Below, one piece after another: positions 45,389-54,113 of a stretch of 64,000 nt of DNA. The DNA is from Lautropia dentalis (lineage in GTDB: Bacteria; Pseudomonadota; Gammaproteobacteria; Burkholderiales; Burkholderiaceae_E): positions 1,444,619-1,508,618 of the forward strand of contig NZ_RRUE01000002.1 in the NCBI RefSeq assembly GCF_003892345.1, read 5' to 3'. The notes under the pieces were generated by a model, which was not told the DNA's origin, searched no databases, and worked only from the letters and a program-made list of their open reading frames with translations. The position numbers were made by a program, and so were the translations under genes. Positions within the stretch are counted from its first letter, which is position 1. Every line of letters starts with the position of its first letter.

Positions 45389-45397
45389 TGCGGGTAT

Positions 45398-45428
45398 TGC
45401 CCTGTCTGGCAAGGCGGCCAGCCTTGCC
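45398..45428. repeat. Dispersed 31-bp hairpin repeat, copy 2
   Basis: This is the same unit as at 14714-14744: TGCCCTGTC, then GGCAAGGC and GCCTTGCC around a loop. It starts 10 bases after the exporter stop, where it may also act as its transcription end. The rest of the 135-base gap to the next stop shows nothing else. Confidence 0.6.
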
Positions 45429-45523
45429 ATGTGCCGTGTCAGCAGGTGGCCCGGGGCCCGCGTGGGTATGAACGAGGCGTGAGACGCCATGGAACCGGTC
45501 CGGACCAGCCCGGTTCGTGATTC

Positions 45524-46108
45524 TCAGGACTGCTGGACCTTGCGGCGAAAGGGGCTTCTGTAGCGTTGCAGCTTCCGGTCCCTGATCTGCAGGGTTTGCG
45601 CAATCTCCCGGCTCATGCGCATGAACGTGCGGATGTCACTGTGGTCGTGCCGTTTGGTGAGCCTGCCACTCTGGCCGGTCCATGTCAGTGTCAGCGGCAT
45701 CCTACCGGGGGCTTCAAGCTCCAGCGAAAGGTTGCCACCAAACAGAAAAACTGTGACATGGGTGTAGGGGGAGATGTCCAGTGTGCGCCGCCAGCATTTC
45801 AGCCCCAGCAGGTAGTGCTGCTGGATCAGCTTGCCGGTACGGCGTGTCTGTGCATCGACATGAACGCGCGGCGGGAAATAATTCTGGAGCATGATCCCGA
45901 TGGAGATTGGCAGAACGATATTGATCGGGCTGGTCAGAGAGCCTTCTGTCACCCCCAGCAAGAGCATCCCGGCGATCATCAGCTGTGTGCTCGTGCAGTC
46001 GATCAGCAGCATGAGCTGTTTACTCAGGGGGGTCATCCAGCGCCGGGGAATGACCAGCGCTCTGGGGGTTGACGGGGCAGGTTCTCTGGTCAGGGATTGT
46101 GCTTGCAT
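45524..46108 (-). CDS. Two-helix membrane protein of the accessory array, paralog 1
   Basis: I do not recognise the family. The 194 residues begin MQAQSLTREPAPSTPRALV, have two hydrophobic segments (about 27-47 and 52-72), then a soluble C-terminal domain with LDISPYTHVTVFLFGGNLSL, ELEAPGRMPLTL, and TKRHDHSDIRTFMRMSREIAQ. The start is fixed by alignment with paralog 3 (47078-47683), whose N terminus and about 60 upstream bases are alike; longer frames to 46297 are spurious. The beta-rich domain behind two helices loosely recalls bacterial PH-like membrane proteins. Being next to a bacteriocin exporter, it could be an immunity protein; that is inference only. Confidence 0.7.
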   Translation of the reverse strand: MQAQSLTREPAPSTPRALVIPRRWMTPLSKQLMLLIDCTSTQLMIAGMLLLGVTEGSLTSPINIVLPISIGIMLQNYFPPRVHVDAQTRRTGKLIQQHYLLGLKCWRRTLDISPYTHVTVFLFGGNLSLELEAPGRMPLTLTWTGQSGRLTKRHDHSDIRTFMRMSREIAQTLQIRDRKLQRYRSPFRRKVQQS

Positions 46109-46214
46109 CCGTATTGGCTGGCAGGTGGTTGTGCTCCATTCAGTGCAGGTAGTATGACAGAGCGGTATTGTCTCGCTGATCGTGGCGGATATCAGGCCGG
46201 CATGATCTGCCATG

Positions 46215-46775
46215 TCATGTCCCCCTCCGGGATGTATGGCGAAGGGCGTTTCCGTAGCGGTGCAGCCCCCTGTCTTCGATCTGCAGAATCTGCGCAACCT
46301 TGCGGCTCATGTTCCGGTAGGTGCGGACCATGTTGCGGCGCTGTTGCCGGGTAAAGCAAAAGTACGTTGCCTGTGACAGTTGCAGCGGTGGCTGACCGGG
46401 GGCGCCCAGTTCCAGGTCGAGCTGGAGGCCCAGCGCGTTCGCCACGAGCGTGGCCCGGGCGTAGCGGTAGGGAGAGATGTCCAGCTCCCTTGTTGCCTGT
46501 TTCGGTCCGTGCCTTGTGCCCAGCAGGCCGGTTTTCCTGAGAACCCAGCCCCTTTCCCGGGCGTGGCTGTCGATGATGGTCTCGCTCCGGTTTGCCAGTG
46601 TCTGGAGCGGCGCACGCAGCAGGATGAGCAGCATGAGAACCAGAAAACCTGCATGGCCAGGTTCGGACAGGAGTACGCCTGCCAGTGCCAGCAAAAAGCC
46701 AGCCAGGCAATATACAAGCATCCACCAGCGGGGGAAAGGGCAGTATCTGGCGGGAATGATCACCTGTGTGGCCAT
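46215..46775 (-). CDS. Two-helix membrane protein of the accessory array, paralog 2
   Basis: A 186-residue paralog beginning MATQVIIPARYCPFPRWW, with two hydrophobic segments (WMLVYCLAGFLLALAGVLL, then GFLVLMLLILL) and the shared domain: LDISPYRYARATLVANALGL, ELGAPGQPPLQL and the end VAQILQIEDRGLHRYG. The last motif is almost identical to that of paralog 3, suggesting gene conversion. ATG 46775 is preferred over 46799 because GGAG lies six bases before it. Family function is unknown. It lies about 105 bases upstream of paralog 1 on the same strand, so the two may be cotranscribed. Confidence 0.65.
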   Translation of the reverse strand: MATQVIIPARYCPFPRWWMLVYCLAGFLLALAGVLLSEPGHAGFLVLMLLILLRAPLQTLANRSETIIDSHARERGWVLRKTGLLGTRHGPKQATRELDISPYRYARATLVANALGLQLDLELGAPGQPPLQLSQATYFCFTRQQRRNMVRTYRNMSRKVAQILQIEDRGLHRYGNALRHTSRRGT

Positions 46776-46870
46776 GCCTTGCTCCATCGCGTGCCGCATG
46801 GCACAGACGTTTCCGATGGTAGCGCAGCACGGCGCCTCGATGCCATATCCCTATCAGGCCCCAGGTGTCC

Positions 46871-47105
46871 TCAATCCTCTACCAGCACATCCGGCGTGTT
46901 GGCCCGCCGCTTCTGGTGCACCCGGTCATCGGGCATCAGGGCTTTCGGCTGCGCCCAGAAGCGGGGGCTGTGGTTCAGCTTTACTTCGGCACCCTGGGTC
47001 AGTTTTCAATCGGCGTTGACACCCATGGGTCAGCTCGTGGGTAATGATGTAGTCGATCAGTGGCGTGTCGTACTGGATCAGCCGCCAGTTCGACCGGAGG
47101 CTGCC
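46871..47105 (-). pseudogene. Duplicated, decayed 3' end of the ygjP-like gene
   Basis: This segment repeats the 3' end of the metalloprotein gene at 48391-48612: both contain TTCTGGTGCACCCGGT, CTGCGCCCAGAAGCGGGGGC and GGCGTGTCGTACTGGATCAG. The copy is interrupted by an unrelated stretch of about 45 bases near 46979-47027 and has point changes, so it is non-functional. It separates paralog 2 from paralog 3 and overlaps the 3' end of paralog 3. It is the scar of a duplication of the paralog-pair module. Confidence 0.85.
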
Positions 47106-47683
47106 GTTGCAGCTGTCCGTGCCTTGCGGTCGAATATCTTCCCATGGCGGTGAAGTCCCCGGTCTTCGATCTGCAGGATCTGCGCGACTTCACGGCTCAT
47201 GCGCATGAATGTGCGGATGTCACTGTGGAAGTGCCGTTTGGTGAGCCAGCCATACTGGTTGGCCCTTGCCAGCGTCAGTGGTGGCCTGCCGGGTGCTTCA
47301 AGCTCCAGTGAAAGCTGGCTGCCATGCAGGGAGACAGCCACGCGGGTATAGGGGATGATATCCAGTGTATGCTGACCGCATTTCAATCCCAGCAGATAGC
47401 GCTGCTGGATCAGCTTTCTGGTACGACGCGCCTGCGCGTTGACACGGACACGTGGTGAGGAAAACTGCCAGACCATCACCACGATGGGGATGAGCAGCGT
47501 GGCGTTGAGCGGGCTGGTCAGCGAGCCGCTCAGCTCGAGCACTCTGACGATCATGACCGGTATGATCAGGAAGTCGAGCAGTAGCGCGATCCATTTACCC
47601 TGGGAATTGATCCAGCGCCGGGAAATGACCAGCTCTCTGGAGGTTGATGGAGCAGGTTTTCTGGTCAGGGGCGGCGTTTCCAT
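47078..47683 (-). CDS. Two-helix membrane protein of the accessory array, paralog 3
   Basis: A 201-residue paralog closest to paralog 1. It begins METPPLTRKPAPSTSRELVI, has two hydrophobic segments (about 31-50 and 60-76), and then SPRVRVNAQARRTRKLIQQ, LDIIPYTRVAVSLHGSQLSL, ELEAPGRPPLTL, TKRHFHSDIRTFMRMSREVA and QILQIEDRGLHRHG. Its last residues run into the decayed ygjP copy, so the C-terminal tail after about residue 185 differs from paralog 1. About 60 bases upstream of the start are conserved with paralog 1, probably a shared promoter. Function is unknown. Confidence 0.7.
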   Translation of the reverse strand: METPPLTRKPAPSTSRELVISRRWINSQGKWIALLLDFLIIPVMIVRVLELSGSLTSPLNATLLIPIVVMVWQFSSPRVRVNAQARRTRKLIQQRYLLGLKCGQHTLDIIPYTRVAVSLHGSQLSLELEAPGRPPLTLARANQYGWLTKRHFHSDIRTFMRMSREVAQILQIEDRGLHRHGKIFDRKARTAATAASGRTGG

Positions 47684-47782
47684 CCGTGTTGCCCGGCAGG
47701 TGGCTGTGGTCTATGCAAGGTAGCATGACAGCGCGGTATCGTCCTTGCCGTCTGACGGAGGGGGGGCATCCTCTCGTCCGGT

Positions 47783-48325
47783 TCATGCCCCAGTCTGGCT
47801 GGACCGGGCAGGGGGCTGGCCGCGGCGATGCAGTCCCTCATTCCTGATTTCCAGCGTGATAGCCAGCTCCCGGCCCATGCGCAGGAATGCACGCAACGAC
47901 CTCATGCGGTGGCGTCTGGTGAGGCCCGTCTGCCAGCACTGGGATATTTCCAGGTTTTTCCTGCCCGGTCCACACAGTTCAAGCGAGGGCGTCGAGCACC
48001 ACAGCGTGGTTTTTACCGAGGTATAGGCCGAGAGGTCCAGCACCTTTTCGTGCAACGTCCATCCGGGCAGGGAGAACTGTCTGCTGGTTTGCACGCTGCC
48101 TGAAGCCTCCCTGCGCAGAACGAGGCGCGGGCCAACGGCGAACCTTGCGTTCACGACGAACATCATGATTGCGGTGCTGTTGACCCAGTCACCGTATTTC
48201 CTGCTCAGCTGGATGGTAATACCCGAAAACAGCAGCAGTGTGGGCAGCACCCACATAAGCAGGATATACCGGCGGCGTGCGCTGGGGACTATCCAGTACC
48301 TGGGAATGGTCAGGGAGGCTGTCAT
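47783..48325 (-). CDS. Two-helix membrane protein of the accessory array, paralog 4
   Basis: A 180-residue, more divergent paralog beginning MTASLTIPRYWIVPSARRR, with two hydrophobic segments (YILLMWVLPTLLLFSGITI and a weaker one near STAIMMFVV), then LDLSAYTSVKTTLWCSTPSL, CGPGRKNLEI and LRAFLRMGRELAITLEIRNE with GLHRRG near the end. The start is set by similarity of its opening to paralog 2; the frame is open to 48394. It lies between paralog 3 and the intact ygjP-like gene, all on the minus strand. Function is unknown. Confidence 0.65.
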   Translation of the reverse strand: MTASLTIPRYWIVPSARRRYILLMWVLPTLLLFSGITIQLSRKYGDWVNSTAIMMFVVNARFAVGPRLVLRREASGSVQTSRQFSLPGWTLHEKVLDLSAYTSVKTTLWCSTPSLELCGPGRKNLEISQCWQTGLTRRHRMRSLRAFLRMGRELAITLEIRNEGLHRRGQPPARSSQTGA

Positions 48326-48390
48326 GTCAGGTGTCTCTTCCGGCCTGCTGTTTGGGATTGTGGCCACGGCCATGCATCTCCGCTTGGATT

Positions 48391-49377
48391 TCAATCCTCC
48401 ACCAGTACATCCGGCGTATTTGCCAGCCGCTTCTGGTGCACCCGGTAATCGGGCATCAGGGCTTCCAGCTGCGCCCAGAAGCGGGGGCTGTGGTTCAGTT
48501 CCACCAGATGGGCCAGCTCGTGGGCAATGACGTAGTCGATCAGCGGCGTGTCGTACTGGATCAGTCGCCAGTTCAGCCGGATGCTGCCGTCGCGGCTGCA
48601 GCTGCCCCAGCGGGTGCGGGCGCTGTTCAGGCTCACGCTGCTGGGGGCCCGGCCAAGGCGTGCCGTGTAGGGCTGCATGCGTTCCAGAAACAGCGGCCGG
48701 GCCTGCTTCTTCAGCCAGGCCTGCACGGCGCTTTTCAGCTGTGCATCGTCGCGGGCTGCGGGGCCGCTGATCCAGAGTTCGGTGCCCATCTGGCGTACCT
48801 GGCTGCGGCGGTGTTCCGAGTGGGGCTGGGTGCGCAGCGTGAGTGTCTGGCCCAGCAGCGGAATCTCGCCACCATCGGTATAGCGGGGCCGGCGGGCATC
48901 CCGCGCTTCGGCACGCTGCTGCCAGACGGCCAGCTTGGCAATGACCCAGGTTTCGTGTTCGCGAATGGCCCGTGCAATGTCGGCCTCCGGCAGTCGCGAG
49001 CGCTGCGGCAGCACCACTTCCAGCCCCTGCGCGTTGATGCGCAGCCCCAGCCGCCGGGCGCGTGCCGAGTGACGCACCCGGTAGGGCACCAGAAAGGGCT
49101 CGCCCAGCCGGGAGAGAACGATGGTATGGGCGGGCGACGCAGACGCATGGGCGCCGGAAGGACGGTGGCGGGAGGATGGCAAGGTGGTGTTGTCCGAAAG
49201 GGGCTCGGGCTGCGCCCTGGAAGGCGAATGCTGTGCCGCATGGCGCCCGGTGCCGCTGCGGGCCGGGCGCTGCGCAGGGGCGGACGAACCGTTGCCATCC
49301 AAAGAAAAGGGGCGTATGCCGCGATCATGCGGGTCATGCCCCCTGAGTGACTGCTTCAGCCAGGAAAACAGGCCCAT
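48391..49377 (-). CDS. YgjP-like metallohydrolase (DUF45, SprT-like)
   Basis: Zinc-dependent peptidase-like protein of the M48/DUF45 group; substrate unknown. The metal site is IDYVIAHELAHLVELNHSPR (about residues 275-294, HExxH with a downstream His), followed by FWAQLEALMPDYRVHQKRL. Upstream are the conserved SARTRWGSCSRDGSIRLNWR and the beta-rich N domain (about 85-200). The first about 80 residues are Ser/Pro/Arg-rich low complexity, not present in E. coli YgjP. It has 328 residues. ATG 49377 abuts the plsC stop. The 3' end is copied at 46871-47105. Confidence 0.88.
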   Translation of the reverse strand: MGLFSWLKQSLRGHDPHDRGIRPFSLDGNGSSAPAQRPARSGTGRHAAQHSPSRAQPEPLSDNTTLPSSRHRPSGAHASASPAHTIVLSRLGEPFLVPYRVRHSARARRLGLRINAQGLEVVLPQRSRLPEADIARAIREHETWVIAKLAVWQQRAEARDARRPRYTDGGEIPLLGQTLTLRTQPHSEHRRSQVRQMGTELWISGPAARDDAQLKSAVQAWLKKQARPLFLERMQPYTARLGRAPSSVSLNSARTRWGSCSRDGSIRLNWRLIQYDTPLIDYVIAHELAHLVELNHSPRFWAQLEALMPDYRVHQKRLANTPDVLVED

Positions 49378-50322
49378 TCAGGTGGGTCCTGCATTGTCGT
49401 GAGGGGCTGAATCTGCATGCGCCGGCGCTGCGGTGACAGCAGATGTGGGGCCCGTTGCCGCTTCCGTCTGCCGGGTGGCCGTTTCCGGTGGTTGTGACGG
49501 CTCGTCCCCGTGTGCCGTGCCGTTTGCCGTGGCCTGCGTATTCCGGGGAGGCGTTTCTCCGGCCATGGCCTGTACGATGGGGGGTACATCCCCCGGCGGA
49601 TAGCTGTCGGGGTCGATGCGGCGCATTTCCGTTTCGATCCACAGCTCCACCTCCTGGTTGATCTGCTCGGAGGTCTTGCCGGCCACGGGGATCAGCGGCC
49701 CCCACGACACGGTGATCAGCCCGGGCTGCTTGGTGAACGGGCGCTTGGGCCAGCAGCGGCCGGCGTTGATGGCCACCGGCACGATGGGCGTGTCGTTCTT
49801 CAGGGCCAGCCGGGCACCGCCCGATTTGTAGACCTGCTGCTTGCCCGGGGGCGAGCGGGTGCCTTCCGGAAACATCACGATCCAGCGGCCGTAGTCGTGC
49901 AGCTGCTTGCCGGCCTTTTTCACGATGTACTCGAAGGCGCGGCGGCCATGCCGGCGGTCGATGTGCATCATGTCCAGCATGCCGATGGCCCAGCCGAAGA
50001 AGGGGAGGAACAGCAGCTCACGCTTGAACACGAAGGCGGCCGGCCGTGGCATGTGGCAGAGCAGGAAGAAGGTCTCCCAGGTGGACTGGTGCTTGCCCAG
50101 CACGATGGCCGGGCCGTCGGGCAGGTTTTCCGTGCCGGTTTCCTGCCAGCGCATGCCGCAGAGCCAGCGGCCCACCTGCAGCATCAGGCGGGGCCAGCTG
50201 GATGCCACGGCATAGCGCACGCGCACCGGCAGGAAGAAGCACAGCACGGTGGCCGTGGCCCACACCATGACGGTGATGGCCATGATCAGCACGAACAGCA
50301 CGGAGCGGATGAAGGCGAACAT
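49378..50322 (-). CDS. plsC: 1-acyl-sn-glycerol-3-phosphate acyltransferase (PlsC family)
   Basis: Makes phosphatidic acid at the inner membrane by acylating lysophosphatidate. The N-terminal helix (about 5-30) is followed by the family blocks: VLGKHQSTWETFF (HX4E variant of HX4D), FKRELLFLPFFGWAIGML, the MFPEGTRSPPGK motif, and PIVPVAINAG. The last about 60 residues are a Thr/Ala/Pro-rich low-complexity tail. It has 314 residues, about 65 more than typical. It is adjacent to the ygjP-like gene and downstream of glyS on the same strand. Confidence 0.92.
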   Translation of the reverse strand: MFAFIRSVLFVLIMAITVMVWATATVLCFFLPVRVRYAVASSWPRLMLQVGRWLCGMRWQETGTENLPDGPAIVLGKHQSTWETFFLLCHMPRPAAFVFKRELLFLPFFGWAIGMLDMMHIDRRHGRRAFEYIVKKAGKQLHDYGRWIVMFPEGTRSPPGKQQVYKSGGARLALKNDTPIVPVAINAGRCWPKRPFTKQPGLITVSWGPLIPVAGKTSEQINQEVELWIETEMRRIDPDSYPPGDVPPIVQAMAGETPPRNTQATANGTAHGDEPSQPPETATRQTEAATGPTSAVTAAPAHADSAPHDNAGPT

Positions 50323-50448
50323 GAAACCCTCGTCTGGGTTGCATCAGGTACTGCTGCGGCACGCCGCAGCAGCGGGAAAACAGGGGCATTCGACAGGACG
50401 GCAGGACACGGTGGGCCGCCGTACCTGTGCGGTGGCTCCCTGGCCATT

Positions 50449-52836
50449 TCAGAGCTGTGCCAGATCGGCCACCTGGTTCATCAGCGTGTGCAGCTGCGCC
50501 AGCAGGGCCAGACGGTTGCGACGCAGGGCCGGGTCGTCGGCGTTGACCATCACCTGCTCGAAGAAGGCATCCACCGGTGCCTGCAGGGCGGCCAGCGCCT
50601 GCAGGGCGGCCGTGAAGTCCTGCTGCTGCATGTGGGTGGCAACCTGCGGCTGCAGGGCCACCAGTGCCTGGTGCAGGTCGCGCTCGGCAGGCTCCTGCAG
50701 CAGCGCGGCGTCCACGGCGGGCGGTGAAACACGGGCGGAGCCAGACGGACTGCCGTTTGGCGTACCGGTGCTGCCGGTCTTGCCGCAGGCAGAAATCGTG
50801 CCGCCACCGGCTTCCCGGTTATTGCCTTCGGCCTCTGCCGACTTGCGCAGGATGTTGCCGATGCGCTTGTTGGCGGCGGTCAGCGAGGCAAAGGCGGGCA
50901 GCTGGCGGAAGGCGGCCAGTGCGGCCAGACGCGCCTCCAGCAGGTCCAGCCTTTCCAGACCGGTGGCCAGGACGGCCTCGATGTCGGCGCCGCCAAAGCC
51001 GCGGTCGCGCAGGTAGCTGCGCAGCCGGTCGGCGATGAAGGCCGACAGCCCGGCCACGTCGGCGGTGAAGGGCTGCGGTTCGACGGCCTTGCGTTTGCCG
51101 CCCTTGCCGGCCCTGTCCGCACCGGTACCTTTTTGTGGATGGCCGGAGGATGCATCGGCCTTGCTGCCTGCCCTGTCCGTCGGGACGGAGGCCGCAGCAG
51201 CCTGCGCATCGTCGCCAGCGGCGGTGGAGGCAGGCTGCGGCAGGTTGTCGAACACGCCGAATGCCTGTGCCAGCAGCGCCGGCACGGCCAGCGGCAGCCT
51301 GCCTTCGATCAGGATGCGCACGACGCCCAGCGCATGGCGGCGCAGGGCGAACGGATCCTTGTCGCCGGTGGGGCGCTGTCCGATGCCCCAGATACCGGCC
51401 AGCGTTTCCAGCTTGTCGGCCAGGGCCAGCGCCAGCCCGGTGGGGGAGGCGGGCAGGGCGTCGCCGGCAAACCGGGGCTGATAGTGCTCGGCAATGGCAT
51501 TGGCCACGGCCTCGCTTTCGCCGTCGTGGCGCGCATAGTAGCGGCCCATGATGCCCTGCAGCTCGGGAAACTCGCCCACCATGCCGGTGAGCAGGTCGGT
51601 CTTGGCCAGCAGGGCCGCGCGTTCGGCATCGGCTGCGCTGGCGCCCGTGGCCGGTGCCAGGGCGGCAGCCAGCCGCTGGATGCGGGTGCTGCGTTCGGCC
51701 TGCGTGCCCAGACGGGCGTGATAGACCACCTGCGCCAGCTGCGGCAGCCGGTCGGCCAGCGTCTGCTGGCGGTCCTGGTCGTAGAAGAACTGCGCATCGG
51801 CCAGACGCGGGCGCACCACGCGCTCGTTGCCGTCGATGATGCCGGACGGATCATCGATGCGCATGTTCGAGACGATCAGGAACTGGTTCTTCAGGGTATT
51901 GCCGGCATCGAACAGCGGAAAGTACCGCTGGTTGGTACGCATGCTCAGAATCAGGCATTCCTGCGGTACCGCCAGAAAATCCGCATCGAACTTTCCGGTG
52001 TATACGGCGGGCCATTCCACCAGGGCCGCCACCTCGTCCAGCAGCGCAGCCACCTGCTGCTGCTCCTCGCCGTTGACGGCCAGAATGCCCTGGTTTTCCT
52101 GCGCGGCCCGGGCCAGTTCGTTGGCGATCATCACGCGGCGGGCCTGATGGTCCGGCTCCACACGGCCCTCGTCGCGCAGCTGCTGCGCGTAGCTGTCGGC
52201 GTCACGGATGTCGAGGGGGCCGCTGGACAGGAAGCGATGCCCCACCGTGGTGCGGCCCGACTGCAGACCCAGCACCGTGGCCGGCAGTACCTCGCTGCCG
52301 TGCAGCAGCACCAGCCCATGGGCCGGGCGCACGAAGCTGACCGTGGTCAGCCCGTCGGCCAGCTGGTAGGTCATGACCTTCGGGATGGGCAGCTGGCCCA
52401 GCGTTTCGGTGATGATGTCGCCGATCACATCGGCCAGCACGGCACCGGGCTGCGTGCTCTTCCAGAAGAACACCTCCTGTTTGCCGTCGCTGCCACGAGT
52501 GAGGGCCGAGACATCGGCGCCCTGTTTCTCGGCCCATTTCTTCAGGGCCATGGTGGGCTGGCCGCTGGCATCCAGCCCCACGGCCACCGACGGGCCTTTC
52601 AGCTGGATTTCACGGGCATCGGCCTCGGCCCGTACGCCGGGAATGCGCACCGCCAGCCGGCGTGGCGTGGCGTAGATGGCAGGTGTGGCAGCCTCGTCGG
52701 CCAGCAGCTGGTGCGATGCCAGCCGCGAACGGATGCCTTCGGCAAAACTGTCGGCCAGCCGGGTCAGCGCGTGCGGGGGCAGCTCTTCGGTCTGCAGCTC
52801 GACCAGCAGGGCAGGGTGTCGGGAAAGCTGGCTCAT
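50449..52836 (-). CDS. glyS: Glycyl-tRNA synthetase beta subunit GlyS
   Basis: tRNA-binding subunit of the alpha2beta2 enzyme. It starts [20 protein letters not shown] and has [10 protein letters not shown], the [14 protein letters not shown] block, [20 protein letters not shown], and the HD-like [20 protein letters not shown] with [17 protein letters not shown], ending in the anticodon-binding helical domain. It has 795 residues against 689 in E. coli. The surplus is two low-complexity insertions, about 520-575 (Ala/Asp/Gly/Lys) and about 690-715 (Gly/Ser/Thr/Pro), both in the C-terminal region. It overlaps glyQ by four bases. Confidence 0.96.
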   Translation of the reverse strand: MSQLSRHPALLVELQTEELPPHALTRLADSFAEGIRSRLASHQLLADEAATPAIYATPRRLAVRIPGVRAEADAREIQLKGPSVAVGLDASGQPTMALKKWAEKQGADVSALTRGSDGKQEVFFWKSTQPGAVLADVIGDIITETLGQLPIPKVMTYQLADGLTTVSFVRPAHGLVLLHGSEVLPATVLGLQSGRTTVGHRFLSSGPLDIRDADSYAQQLRDEGRVEPDHQARRVMIANELARAAQENQGILAVNGEEQQQVAALLDEVAALVEWPAVYTGKFDADFLAVPQECLILSMRTNQRYFPLFDAGNTLKNQFLIVSNMRIDDPSGIIDGNERVVRPRLADAQFFYDQDRQQTLADRLPQLAQVVYHARLGTQAERSTRIQRLAAALAPATGASAADAERAALLAKTDLLTGMVGEFPELQGIMGRYYARHDGESEAVANAIAEHYQPRFAGDALPASPTGLALALADKLETLAGIWGIGQRPTGDKDPFALRRHALGVVRILIEGRLPLAVPALLAQAFGVFDNLPQPASTAAGDDAQAAAASVPTDRAGSKADASSGHPQKGTGADRAGKGGKRKAVEPQPFTADVAGLSAFIADRLRSYLRDRGFGGADIEAVLATGLERLDLLEARLAALAAFRQLPAFASLTAANKRIGNILRKSAEAEGNNREAGGGTISACGKTGSTGTPNGSPSGSARVSPPAVDAALLQEPAERDLHQALVALQPQVATHMQQQDFTAALQALAALQAPVDAFFEQVMVNADDPALRRNRLALLAQLHTLMNQVADLAQL

Positions 52837-53735
52837 GGACGGGCTCCCAGTTTGGCGTGGTTCTCTGCGGTGATCATCGGGAAGCCCAGGCGTTCACGGG
52901 ACTCGTAATAGGCCTGTGCCACCCCGCGGGCCAGTGCCCGTACCCGGCCGATGTAGGCTGCACGTTCCGTGACCGAAATGGCGCCGCGCGCATCCAGCAG
53001 GTTGAAGGTGTGCGAGCATTTCATGACCATTTCGTAGGCGGGCAGGGCCAGCTGTGCCCCGATGAGGCGGCGGGCCTCGCGCTCGTAGTCGTCGAAATGG
53101 GTGAACAGCATGGCCGTATCGGCCAGCGTGAAGTTGTAGGTGGACTGCTCCACCTCGTTCTGGTGGAACACGTCGCGGTAGGTGATGCCCGGCGCCCACT
53201 GCAGGTCGAAGATGTTCTCCACCTTCTGCAGGTACATGGCCAGGCGTTCCAGCCCGTAGGTGATTTCGCCCGTGGTGGGCAGGCACTTCAGCGACCCGAC
53301 CTCCTGGAAGTAGGTGAACTGTGTCACCTCCATGCCGTTGAGCCAGACCTCCCAGCCCAGGCCCCAGGCGCCCAGTGTGGGGGACTCCCAGTCGTCCTCG
53401 ACGAAGCGGATGTCATTGGCCTGCGGGTCCAGCCCCAGCGCCTTCAGCGAACCGAGATACAGATCCAGAATGTCGGGCGGCGCCGGCTTGAGCACGACCT
53501 GGTACTGGTAGTAGTGCTGCAGCCGGTTGGGGTTCTCGCCATAGCGGCCATCCTTGGGGCGGCGCGACGGTTGCACGTAGGCGGCCCGCCAGGGCTCGGG
53601 GCCGATGGCGCGCAGGAAGGTGGCGGTATGGAAGGTACCGGCCCCCACCTCCATGTCGTAGGGCTGCAGCAGGGCACAGCCCTGTTTGTCCCAGTATTCC
53701 TGCAGGCGCAGGATGATCTGTTGGAAGGTCAGCAT
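52833..53735 (-). CDS. glyQ: Glycyl-tRNA synthetase alpha subunit GlyQ
   Basis: Catalytic class II subunit forming glycyl-adenylate. It starts [15 protein letters not shown] and has [40 protein letters not shown] and [20 protein letters not shown], then [17 protein letters not shown] and [14 protein letters not shown]. It has 300 residues. It is the first gene of glyQS; the gap upstream carries an inverted repeat. Confidence 0.97.
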   Translation of the reverse strand: MLTFQQIILRLQEYWDKQGCALLQPYDMEVGAGTFHTATFLRAIGPEPWRAAYVQPSRRPKDGRYGENPNRLQHYYQYQVVLKPAPPDILDLYLGSLKALGLDPQANDIRFVEDDWESPTLGAWGLGWEVWLNGMEVTQFTYFQEVGSLKCLPTTGEITYGLERLAMYLQKVENIFDLQWAPGITYRDVFHQNEVEQSTYNFTLADTAMLFTHFDDYEREARRLIGAQLALPAYEMVMKCSHTFNLLDARGAISVTERAAYIGRVRALARGVAQAYYESRERLGFPMITAENHAKLGARP

Positions 53736-53791
53736 GGATGATGTCTGGTTCTGCGGGTTGGTGAACGGTGCTGGACGGGTGCATGGGCCGG

Positions 53792-53814
53792 CTGCAGAAA
53801 ACAGGTTTCTGCAG
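53792..53814. promoter_or_regulatory. Inverted repeat upstream of glyQ
   Basis: A perfect nine-base palindromic pair, CTGCAGAAA and TTTCTGCAG with a five-base spacer, lies 57-79 bases before the glyQ start. It may be an operator or a leader hairpin. The rest of the 53736-54113 gap must also hold the promoter of the divergent oxidoreductase gene; no clear boxes are seen. Confidence 0.5.
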
Positions 53815-54113
53815 CAGGTGGCTGCCCTGCCGGAATGGGCGAGGCAGTTGCGGCATGCAGGTCCGGGAAGACAGGGATGAAAGCCCTTTCTCTTGCCCCG
53901 TCACGGTTTGGGGTGATTCTATCGTGCCGGGGCACCCGGTCGGCGGGGCGGTGGCAGAATCATGGCAGGATCATTGGGGTGCTGCCGGGGGCTGGCTGAT
54001 CCGGTCGCGGGCTGTACCGGTTACTGCGTCGGCTGTTCTGGTGGGGCAGGACGAATGCCCTGCCCGGGCAGGGCCGTCACCCCTGCAGACATCGCATCAG
54101 GAGGATACTGGAC

